From Bombardia bombarda (Eukaryota > Ascomycota > Sordariomycetes > Sordariales > Lasiosphaeriaceae): a DNA stretch of 64,000 nucleotides. The notes under the pieces were generated by a model. It saw nothing but the letters and a program-made list of their open reading frames with translations. It did no database searches and was not told the DNA's origin. The stretch spans positions 4,836,001-4,900,000 of the forward strand of contig JAULSR010000002.1 of the NCBI GenBank assembly GCA_030512295.1. The letters are read 5' to 3'. Shown piece after piece: positions 48,583-58,525 of the stretch. The position numbers and the translations under genes are program-made. How positions within the stretch are numbered: position 1 is the first letter of the stretch; every line of letters begins with the position of its first letter.

Positions 48583-49115
48583 ATGCTATCAAAGCCAGCC
48601 TCCTCAAAACCCATCATGTCATCCTCCCGAAAGCTCATCAGCTCCGGCTCGCCCTTCGAGGCACAAATCGGCTACTCGCGCGCCGTCGTCAGCGGCGACA
48701 TGATATTCGTCTCTGGATGCACTGGGTGAGTTGCAAGTCTTTATATACACTAGAACACAAAAAACATGAATTCAAGTTCAACAATTCTGACCGTGAAAAC
48801 AAAAGATATGACTACAAAACCAACACCCTCCCCTCAGACGTAGCCGCCCAGGCGGAGCAGTGCTTCAAGAACATTACCGCCGCGCTGGCCGAGGCTGACG
48901 CTAAGATGGGCGACGTCGTCCGGGTCCGCTACATCCTGCCGGACCGGGCCGACTTCCCCAAGACGTGGCCGGTGCTGCAGAAGTGGCTGGGCGACGTCAG
49001 GCCTGCCGCCACCATGATGCAGGCCGGTTTGATGGAGGAGGCTATGAAGATCGAGGTTGAGGTCACGGCCAAGAGGACGAGCGGGCCGGCAGCAGGGAGG
49101 CCGAGTGGGTTTTGA
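48583..49115 (+). CDS. RidA/YjgF/UK114-family protein
   Basis: RidA enzymes hydrolyse reactive enamine/imine intermediates made by PLP enzymes such as threonine dehydratase; some members were described as ribonucleases. Two exons, 48583-48725 and 48806-49115 (80 bp intron, GTGAGT donor, CTGAC branch, AAG acceptor), give 150 residues, slightly longer than the usual 125-130 because of an N-terminal extension (MLSKPASSKPIMSSSRKL). The body shows the family pattern: ISSGSPFEAQIGYSRAVVSGD, FVSGCTGYDY, QAEQCFKNITAAL, VVRVRYILPD, and a C-terminal MKIEVEVTA strand. An alternative start is the internal Met12 or so (MSSSRK). The extension could be a weak mitochondrial signal, as in yeast Mmf1, but it has only two basic residues before the second Met, so cytosolic location is as likely. 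Confidence 0.88.
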
Positions 49116-49277
49116 GGACATACTGCTGATCGCTTACTGGGGTGGGTTGGGAGCTGTTTGGGTGGATGAATGGATTTTTGACATGAACTTTAAATATCGC
49201 TTGTGTTGAGGTCTGGAACTACAAAGTTTTTTTTTTTCCTTTTTTTGCATTTTACAAGGCCAAAAGTGCAACGTGAT

Positions 49278-49283
49278 TATAAT
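49278..49283 (+). promoter_or_regulatory. TATA element of the 5S rRNA gene
   Basis: TATAAT lies 29 to 24 bases before the first base of the 5S gene. Filamentous ascomycete 5S genes are known to need an upstream TATA box near -29 as well as internal control elements, so the spacing fits. Confidence 0.65.
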
Positions 49284-49306
49284 CTTTAGCTACTCCCCTG
49301 ACTTGT

Positions 49307-49426
49307 ACATACGACCATACCCACTTGAGAACTCGGCATCCCGTCCGCTCTGCCCTAGATAAGCAGGTGAGGGCCAGACTAGTAGTTGGGTCGGTGACGA
49401 CCAGCGAATCCCTGGTGTCGTATGTT
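49307..49426 (+). rRNA. 5S ribosomal RNA (dispersed copy)
   Basis: A 120-nt match to the Neurospora-type 5S rRNA recognised by eye: it begins ACATACGACC, continues through CCCGTCCGCTCT, GATAAGC, GAGGGCCAGACTAGTAGTT and GACCAGCGAATCCCTGG, and ends CGTATGTT. The two termini can pair (ACATACGAC with GTCGTATGT), forming helix I. A TATA element sits at -29 and a TTTT stretch at 49443-49446 could end Pol III transcription. Pezizomycotina carry 5S genes singly, scattered outside the rDNA array, as here between RidA and the sorbitol dehydrogenase gene. No interruption or truncation seen, so probably functional. Confidence 0.95.
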
Positions 49427-49442
49427 GTATGTTGTTTATGAC

Positions 49443-49446
49443 TTTT
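49443..49446 (+). terminator. Candidate Pol III terminator of the 5S gene
   Basis: The first run of four T residues after the mature 5S end, 17 bases downstream. Pol III stops at such T runs. It is short, so confidence is limited. Confidence 0.4.
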
Positions 49447-50244
49447 GATGTGGACATCATTTTGACTTTCATCCACTTTTGGTTTGTGTTTGACCCCCCT
49501 TTTCTTGTCAAAAGTACTAGGTAAGCTTCACATGAACTATTAAAGATCAAGCATTCATTCAAAATATATAGACACAAGTAGACTTGATAAAGAATGAGGT
49601 GCTATATAGACTAATAACGAACGAAAAGACGCACTTCTTGTGGACCCCCACTTCACACCGCTCTCTATGAAACTCTACACACCAGATCATACTAACAATT
49701 TCAGTCATGAATAGAGAAACATCTTTCTTTCCTTCAACCCCCTTCCCATCAACACTCATTCCAGTATCCTGCAGTGAACCCAATTTTCTGATGTGTATTC
49801 TGTAGTCTGTCCATTATGTTTGCTCGGCCCAGCTGCCATATTTCAGAGTACAGAAATTCTAACACTCATCAACCTCCTGCTTCAAAAAAGACAAAAAAAA
49901 GTAATAGATATGGTATCTTTCCTCGGTCTATATTATCCACTTCCCTTTGTTCCCTGAGATACACTCCATCCGCAAGGAGAACACCTAGCATAAGAAAAAA
50001 AAAGGGAAAACTACGCAGTCTAAAAGAGAACAGCAGATGACAAGAGCAGAGACGAGAAAGCAACAGACTAAAGCAAAGACAATAGGCCCAGAAACTCGAT
50101 CATTATCTGACGTTCCATTCATCAAATCCCTTCCAACCAAAACCCACATACAAAACCCACACACACCAGACAAACTGCTGACCCGGCAGCAAAGTTGCAA
50201 AACGGGAGAAAAGACGCTGTCGTGTTTCGGAAGCCACGATCCAG
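49447..50244. other. Intergenic region between 5S rRNA and sorbitol dehydrogenase-like gene
   Basis: 800 bp of AT-rich sequence before the convergent stop codon at 50245. I see no further gene or RNA. Confidence 0.55.
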
Positions 50245-51762
50245 TTAAGCCTCAATGACGACCTTGATAACCAGATTCCCATTGTCGTCAACAGTGCGGC
50301 TAGCAAGCTCAAATGCCCCTTTGGCATTCGCAAGCCCCTTAAATCGGTGCGTCACCATGTCGTCCAAACTTGGCAACATAAAGCCAGCAGCCGAATTTTG
50401 GGCACAGAGAAGTCGAATACCAGTGGCATATGTGTTGGCATAGCGGAAGATGCCCAGAATATCAACCTCCCGCAGATGAGCAACTGACATTGGTAGGATC
50501 TGAATTGGTGTGCCCATGCCGACCATGATGACCTTACCTCCCGGCCGGGTTGCGTATAAAGCAGTATGCATGCAGACTTCCTTTCCAGTGCACTCAAACG
50601 TGATGTCAACGCCATCGTCCTCATCGTCAAGCTGAAAGGAATTCGACGGTTGTGCCAGGGCTAGCATTTCGGTAGCAAGCATCTTGGCAGTGTCTAGCTG
50701 GCTCCGAAATGATAGGGTGCTGGCGGGCGTCATGATACCGTCCAGGGGAGTGGACGTGCCAGAGAGATTGCTGCTACTTATGGACGAGCTGCTGGATGAA
50801 GTGTGGAGCGGTCGTGGGACAACGTAACCGTGCGTTGCAAAGCCCTTGGCAATGGCAAAGTCAACACGCCCTTGGTCGACATCGGTAATGGTTACGGTGG
50901 CACAGCCAGCTTGCCGGGCCATTGCCGCGGTAAGGAGCCCGACCGTGCCCGCTCCAAGAACCAGCGCCGTGGATCCAGGTGTCGGCGTGGCTCTGTTGAC
51001 GGCGTGTACAGCAACTGAGAGAGGCTCTAGGAGAGCAGCTGCCTCAAATGAAATATTATCAGGGAGCCTGTCATAGGTTAGTATCTGTTCTCTCAATCCT
51101 AGGGACTGAGGCTTACTTGTGGCACCAATTGGCGGGATGATTTATCCGTTCTTGGAGGCAGCCCTGGAAATGGGGGACCGACTTGGCGCTACTCCTGAAT
51201 CTCATCCTCTTGCAGAGGTTATACCGACCCTTACGGCAGATACCGCATTGCCCACAAGGAATTCCAACCTCAAGCGCCACTCGGTCTCCAATGCTGAAGC
51301 CCGAGACTTGGGGCCCGATGGCCACCACCGTACCCGAAGATTCGTGGCCAAGCGAGAGGGGCTGACAGGCACAGAGGTCGCCATTAGCGAACTTCTTGTA
51401 GTAAGAAACGTCCGAGCCACAAATGCCTGTAGTCTTCACGGCAATCTGTAATTCACCAAGACCAGGCTCCTCAATAGTTCTACGTTCCTGATAATGAGTG
51501 ATGGTGTTAGTTGATATGTGGCTGAGGTGTTTGAATAATCATTGGCTCTGGAGAACTAGGGGTCCCCGGGCAAATGACTGGATCAGGGGCCCCTTTTCCT
51601 GTGTAACATGTGCACGATCTAAGGTTGTGAACAAGGAAATAGTAGATTTACCAATCGCAGGTCGCGTGGCCCATGCAAGACAGACGCACTGATGGACGAA
51701 GCTTTTGAGGCAACGGGTAGATGCATCATTGGCGTCGCCTCATCTGTAGCAGAGGGCGCCAT
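50245..51762 (-). CDS. Zinc-dependent sorbitol/xylitol dehydrogenase-like (medium-chain) enzyme
   Basis: Medium-chain dehydrogenase, likely oxidising a sugar alcohol with NAD+. Exons on the minus strand: 51762-51652, 51487-51117 and 51067-50245, giving 434 residues. Catalytic zinc ligands are visible (Cys60 in GICGSD, His85 and Glu86 in GHES), with Glu175 in LLEPL nearby. A structural zinc site is complete: CGQCGICRKGRYNLC (Cys115, 118, 121, 129). The Rossmann motif is GAGTVG (199-204), and an acidic residue in ITDVD favours NAD over NADP. Unusual is a Ser/Thr-rich insertion after GYVVPRPLH, before DGVDITFECTG, which makes the protein about 70 residues longer than typical sorbitol dehydrogenase. 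Similar insertions occur in fungal paralogues. The substrate cannot be read from the sequence; L-arabinitol, xylitol and sorbitol are all possible. Confidence 0.85.
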
Positions 51763-52760
51763 CTTGACGCGATGACGACAACGGCGTGGGATGAGAGTGG
51801 GATGTACAGGTGGGATCGTAAGGGCTTGGCTCGTGGGAGCTCAAAGCAAGCCGGTGGGATTGGTCAAGGAAATCGGCGAGAGAGGGGGTCACCCGTGGGA
51901 CTAGGGTGTCTATAATCTCGACTAGGCACTTGAATCTTGCTTGGTGGGAAAAGAGTAGGCAGTAGTTCCGTGGCGGCTCTGCTTGACGACGCTAATGGGC
52001 GTGGGATGGGCGACAACTCAAGAAGTAGAGAGCCCAGGGGCAAGTGGGCAGAGACCGATGAGGGCGAACTAAATGCAAAAAAATCTGCTGCTCCCAGAAA
52101 AAGGACAGCTCAAGAGTGGCGGCTGAACCAAGAGTACGGAGGGGCAGTAGGTGGACGGAGGGGATGTAGCAGAACTGATGGCCGAACTGGCGAGGAAGGA
52201 TCAAGAGCTGGGAAAGACCCCCACTCTTAAGTATATTAACAGTTCGAGCGCCATGATATGAATCACTGACGTGCTGTTGTGTGTCAATCCGTGATGGGCG
52301 CGGTCCAGGGTGGTGGTCGAAGAGGCTGGAGGGAGAAAGGTCAGGGACATGGGCATGGCATGTCAAGGCCCAGGACCGGAGGTGAACGTGCTGGCCGGAG
52401 GCAAGAAAGAGCATAGAGCTTCCCCAAAGCTCACCAGTCAGATATCGCCTGGTTATCTCTGTGTTGGAAAGAGGTTAGGGTAATGCGTTTGAGAGCAGAC
52501 CAGAGGCCCCATAATCTCGGGATCATATGCAAGCAAGCTAGCGACCAGGACAATCTTCGGCAGGAGGACCCATCATCCATGTCGATTGACGTTCGACGGG
52601 AGCATCGAGACGAGAGCTTCAGCCGGAGCCGGAGCCAGCCCACAGGCGCCAGGAGTGCTCCACAGAGCGCCACAATCTCTTGTCTGTCGCCTGTTGTAAC
52701 TCGAGGTACACACTGCTCTCCCGTCCGCCAGTGTGTGCAGTGTAGGTCATAGCATTAGTA

Positions 52761-52791
52761 GGCAGGCAGGCAGGCGGGCGGGCGGGCAGGC
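52761..52791. repeat. GGCA/GGCG tetranucleotide run
   Basis: An interrupted microsatellite of GGCA and GGCG units in noncoding DNA upstream of the dehydrogenase gene. Confidence 0.85.
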
Positions 52792-55700
52792 ATACGATAC
52801 GGGACAACGGGATACGTACCGTGCTGCCCCACGCAGTTCGTTCTAGTGTAGGGACCGAGCTGATGTCGGTTTCTTGGGAGCTCTGGGGGTCACCGAGGCC
52901 AGTCCAGTCCAGTCCTGATACGATCCGGGAGCAGCTGGGCGAGGAGGGGTCCTAGCTGTCTAGGGCTCTGGGCCTATTCGAGCGCTTCAGGTGCAACCAG
53001 GTGGAGCTCTGACGATGACAAACAGGCGCAAAACTGAGGTATGTGCCTTTTCTTTCCAAGGAGGGTCGCGGGTGCCGGGATCACGACGCACTCAGATGCA
53101 CGCTGTATAGATGCCTGCCCTCCATGCAGTGGCCGCATGAGCTTCGCTGCCAGTTTGGCGAGCCTGGGTATGCGAGTAGATCAAGGTAGTTTAGGTACAG
53201 TACCTAGGTAGTATCGTGCTTGGACAGTCCTGTCTCAGTGGGTGACGAAAATCAATAGATACCCAGACGGTAGGGTAGGTACCTAGGTGGGTAGGTAGCA
53301 TTCGGCGGGAAAAATCTTCCTGGGCCATAGCCCATCGTCTCCTTTGGGCATTAATAATCGACCAAGATGGTGTGCATTTGCAGCGCATGTGGTGCAATGG
53401 CTGAGAGATTGTTCCATCTCGATCATAGGGCGTCATCACCAAAGGCCTGAAAGTGCCAGATAAAAGTTGTTTTTGCTTGAAGCAGAGGGGGGCGGGGAGT
53501 CGAGGTACTGGAAAGACAAGCCGATGGGGTTTCTGGGACGGTGTGGGTGGAGTGGGGTCAAGAGCTGTTGGTCTCGGGCGCCGTGGTAGAAAGTGAAGGG
53601 TACTGGTAGGTACTGGTACTACCTAAGGTACCTTGCTATAGTGAGGCGAAGGTACGAGGTTACGTTCAACTATACAGAAGAAGAACAAATATCAAATAAA
53701 TATCTAAAGTGGAAAGAGCGCCCATCGAGAGCGGCAACTTTGAGAGTATACTCCCGAGAGCCGACGAGAGCGCATATTTAACAAGGGAAGTCACGAACGT
53801 CTCTTGCGGATTTTACCCAAGGGCAAGCACGACCCCAGACAGCCCGCCGCTCACCCATGGAAGTGCTACATCGAGCCACACGCCTAAATCGGGAAGGATC
53901 AAGGAAAAAGCAAAAAAAGGAAAAGAAAAGGGCAGAAAAAGCAAAGAGGTAGCCCTAGCGGCGGGAGAGCCACCGTCACGCCTCTTCTCGGCAGACGAAA
54001 TTACAACTCTATCTCAACTTCATATTGTCACGGCTTGTGGAACGCCACAGTCTCGCCGCCCTTCGTCCAGCAATGGCTGCATCACCACATCGCCGAATCA
54101 CTGCATCATCGCAACACTGATGTGTATGGCTATCGCGTTATCTTTGCCGCCGCCGATTGCGCACCCTCAGGTACCACAGATGGAGAGCTTCTCCATTCCA
54201 TCCCGTCCTGGGGGCTACCAAGGCCGCACCTGAGGTTGCGCTCCCCAACTCCATGCTGCGCTGGTCCATGGTTCGTGCTGCAGCAGTCCAACGTTGAGTC
54301 TAGCAGTTTGTTTATGCGCAGCGGATACGGCTCCGTGCAATCGAGCTGCTCGGTTACTGCCCCATCCTGTTTATCGGGTGGACACTCACAAGTTTTCGGA
54401 TCCCACCACGGCCTACCTACTAACGTAGGAAATCAATCGTTGTGCCTTTGACGGCCGTCTCATCATAAGGTCGTCATGGATCGGGCCATTGGCTACCACC
54501 TATCTCGCTGAGGGTATGCTATTATGGGGGATATGGAGCGCATCCAGACAAGCGCTATCAACGACCCCATCTCCTTGTACAGTAGGACCCCATCTCCCCA
54601 TGAACTGAACGTTCTCTCCTCCACTGTCTCCAAATCCACCCATCCAAGTCCAGCAACCCCATGTGCCCCGCAGCAACGTCGTTGACCCCAACATCCTAGC
54701 AAAATGGACGATCTGGTCAAACGGCCCGTTAGTGGACATGCCCAGTAGCTTTTTACAACGGAGCCCTCTCGGATTAGGATTGGACTCTTCGATTACGACA
54801 GCCCGTCGCGGTACCAAGCCTGACACTACTATTTACGGACCGATGTGATCCGAAATTTAAGTAGATATTTGACTGTGAAAGAAGCACTAGCAACGGAATC
54901 AGCAGCTGGGACCGGACGAGGAACGAGCAGCAAATATCTGTTGAGCACAGGCCGCATCGCCCGCAGCGCACCGCTGTTGCCAACCTGGCCTGTCACATCT
55001 GTTTGCCAGGAACCATGGCCTGTCGGACTGGGGTTAATCAATCCATGCGCCTCCCATTTTACCGGCCCTATGGCGGAACATCTGCACATGGCAAGACAAG
55101 GGTATACATGCCGTCGCCGAAAGTACCTATACTGGCTCACTTACACCTCCCTCTGCCACATGAAACAGAACAGCGTGCTATTGGTTCAACGCAGCCATTT
55201 TAGACGAACCCTAGGCATATATCACTGCACTACAAGTCCTGGCTACCGTGGGACTGCGCAATTCTGGGCCACGGGTATTGTCCGAAAATGTCTTCGCAAT
55301 CTCTGCTACACCTTAGCATAACGACACACGCCCAGGAATGAAAAGAAAAAGAGGGTGACAGGACATGCGTTTATGCTTGTATATGGATTGCTGGTCTTCG
55401 CTGGGGATAGCTCAGCTACCTTCTCGGAAAGCTCATGCCAAGCTACGTGGGGATGTGGGATGGGCGGGTGTCGGTCGACTTCAGCGCACGATCTTGTGTG
55501 TTGGTTTGCGGCCAGCCTGTTTTAGATGCACATCCATACAGCCGTCGATGGCGAACTGTTGAAACCCTTTGAGCCGGGCTTATCCTATCAGAGACGATGC
55601 AGGCAGAGAGCGAGTGCCGGCGAATCATGACGTCTCCCCGACGACGCTGACGGCTCAGCCTGAGGACCTGATAACTAGTAACTACCTAAGAACAGGGGCA

Positions 55701-56530
55701 ACTCGTTGCAATGTACCTTATCGGCGATTTACACACCACGCTCCTAAATAACACTACTCGTCCGAGAGCTCACGGTTGGGGAAATTGGAGTTGCAGCGGT
55801 TTGTGGCCCATTGACCACACCTGAGTGACCAACAATTTGGAACTGGGGTTTCTCTCCACCTTTGCGATTTTTAAAGAGACTCGCCGCATGGCCGGATAAT
55901 CCGAAACCTCAACAAGTTTCGAACAAGAGTCTCGGAAAATCGGCGTTCAAAAGGTTTTTAAACAGCAGCCTCAAGAACTATGCGGCTATCAATGTGGTCG
56001 AAAATAAGCAAACGCGATCCAGTAGCAGCACAGATCAGATATAAACATGCACCAATTAGTCTGCTTGGAACCTAACCCCCGCTACCGGAACGGCTCGTCC
56101 AACAACCCCACCAGGCATCTATCTACCTTACTGGCAAGTCGTGTTACCTGGATGCTTGCTTGTGATGGCTTGGTTCCAGATTGCTGAAGCAGTGCATGCT
56201 TTGAAGCAAGGAAGGTCCTTTTCTCGGCTGGAGCTCGGTGGCTTGCCTTAGTCCTGTCATACAAGAGGCTGTTGCGACTTCAACAACCCAGATCATAGTC
56301 GTAGACCCCCCATAGCGTAAGGCATGTATGTATACACATACCTGGCCGGAGGCTCTTAGCTGTACGCACCGAACTACCGACTTCCAAGTCTAAGTGCCAG
56401 GGGTGCTACCGTCACATCGGGCCATTCTAGGACGCGCAGCCTCTCCACCGCAAAGGTTTCACGCTTCTGGCATATTGTTCCGTTTCAACCGGTAAGGCAC
56501 GGGCTGAGTTCCCAACAGAGAAGTCATCTT

Positions 56531-56600
56531 CCTTCGAGAAGGCTCCGGAGGCGAGTTACCTTGCAGAAGGCTTCGGCTACAAGCGAAGTCTTCCGGAGCC
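56531..56600. other. Compound inverted repeat / hairpin
   Basis: Three nested or adjacent stems: CCTTC-GA-GAAGG at 56531-56542; GGCTCCGGA (56541-56549) pairing with TCCGGAGCC (56592-56600); and GAAGGCTTCG (56566-56575) pairing with CGAAGTCTTC (56584-56593) with one G-U. The outer and inner stems share two bases. It is not a tRNA or a known terminator. Confidence 0.6.
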
Positions 56601-58277
56601 CTGGTGCCGCTCTCTGACCCTCAAAATACAGTCGCTACCTTCCTTGGTATTGATCAAACTCCATGGGAACAAACCGCGGGCATTGGCTATCGTGGGGGTA
56701 ATAACAGGTGTCGCTGAGCCGTCAGAGCTCGACGGGTTAAACAGGTACGGCGGCACAGGCTATCCATGCGCACGGCACACAGTGATGATGGGAATTTTGC
56801 CCAGAGCATACATGTGAACAGAGGGCTAATGCTACTCGCTCGAGACTATCTAGGTGTGGAATAGTCGCGACTGATGCGTCTGTAATGGCAAGGCACTTCC
56901 TCGGACCTCGGACGACTATTGCATCTTATAAGCCTGCTCGCCCTGTCACCGCCATTGGATCCATGTCGTCCGCTATCAGTCTACAGTTAGCTTGCACCCC
57001 GCATTGTACATACTCCGCATCGCAATTTCACTCCGACGTGTATGAGCCATTGCCTCATATGAGATACCAAAGGTGAAAGAAGGGGACGGCAGGACCTGCA
57101 GGAAATATTTTCCCACTACATACCCACTCCACTCCTTCACTATCCAAGACCCATGATTCACCCCAGTCTGAATTCTGTGAGTGAACGCTACACCGGGACA
57201 GCAAACCCTGCAACTCACCCGCCGCAGGGCCACGAATGCCAGACCCGCAGACGCCAACGGCATGCCTGCATGGCCGGCCGGTTGGCCGCCGCTTCCTGGT
57301 CCTCCTGGTCTGGAAGCAGCCACAGTCTCACCACCACAACTATTGAGGTAGTGTATGGATATAGCTAGGATATGTTTTTTTTTGTTTCACCCCTAATCTA
57401 TTCATCTGACCGCACGGTCAAAGGATAAGGTGATAGAGCGGTGAGCCATGCAGATCTCATGTGCAGGAGCGGCACCGGTCAGTCCTACTACCTACATATC
57501 TGTATCCGTCTAGACACCTTGTCTGTGCCGTCTGCCACTATCGTCCCGAACTTCGGCTTCGCGGACAGGGAGACATACAAAAAAAGGACAAGATGCCAGT
57601 CTGTGTCAGGACAACAAGGGCCAGCATCAATGCTGGGTCATTACACGACAGGTCGAGAGTGGCATGAGGTCACCAACGACGACTCATGATGGCGCCCGCA
57701 TTGGCGTCCTCGCTTCCTGCTTTTTGGTTCCACCACGGGACGGGCCCCCATCGGATCGCAAGCCGTGATTGTTGGGGGTCATGTTTGCCTCATTCCTACT
57801 GCCTGTGTGGTGTGGGAGGGACGGCAAACTACAGGCATACGGTACAGTGCGTACGTATGTGTGTGCTGGATGTGGCCCTCAAGCATGAAATGTGCATAGG
57901 CAGTGGAGGAAAGGTGTGGGCGCACAAACATATGATTCCACACCTAAGCGATCTTTGCATTGATTTGACGGAGAGGGTAAGAAGTAAAAAAGGAACTATT
58001 TTGTCTCTCCTCGTACACTCTGGGTACCATGACAGGCCAAACCAAGGGCAGTCAGCGGGTGGCAGACAGACAGGACTGACAGACAGCAAGCCACCAACCG
58101 GCCGGCCAACATACTCGACCGACCAACCACCTAACAAATCAACCCACACCGAGTCAAAAACCAAGAATCGGACTCCCTTATTCCCATCTTTCAACCAAAC
58201 TCTGTTTCTTTCGGAGTGCTTTGCCCCTTTCACCTGCCTCACATTACCATAGCTCTTATTCTTTCCCTTTCATCTGC

Positions 58278-58316
58278 TTGCCTGCCTGCCTGCCTGCCTG
58301 CCTGCATGCCTGCCTG
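58278..58316. repeat. TGCC tetranucleotide microsatellite
   Basis: About nine TGCC units with one TGCA interruption, about 210 bp beyond the VPS17 stop codon. Confidence 0.9.
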
Positions 58317-58525
58317 TCAGTCTCTTTGGTTTTCAGTGCGCTGCAGCCCAACAAATCAAGGGCCTAGCCATGCTTCATCGTGTCGCACGCGCGTATCCTC
58401 TTGTGCCAATCTGTCAGGTTAGAACGTAGGACTTTTCTTTTTTCCATTCCGAAATTATGCCATAATTCTGCTGCTGCTGCCCCTATCGTACGTACTATAG
58501 GTACGTATATTTCATTGCGATTACT

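Larger units (their letters stand above)
51763..58525. other. 6.8 kb region without a supportable gene
   Basis: The largest gap in the window. Base composition resembles the surrounding sequence, so there is no obvious sign of repeat-induced mutation. Open frames reach 174 and 188 codons (53709, 57686) but lack domains, and several use non-ATG starts. Contents I can name: GGCA/GGCG run (52761-52791), TAGGTACCTA words near 53201, 53275 and 53605, a compound hairpin at 56531-56600, and a TGCC run at 58278-58316. Its left part must hold the dehydrogenase promoter. Confidence 0.55.

Noticed and set aside
53709..55321. Open frames of 174, 138 and 158 codons in the large gap
   Set aside because: No domain, one begins with GTG, and no consistent exon chain could be built; I saw no transposase motifs.
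57686..58252. 188-codon open frame upstream of the TGCC microsatellite
   Set aside because: Composition looks random and no family resemblance was seen; it could be a lineage-specific gene but is not supported.
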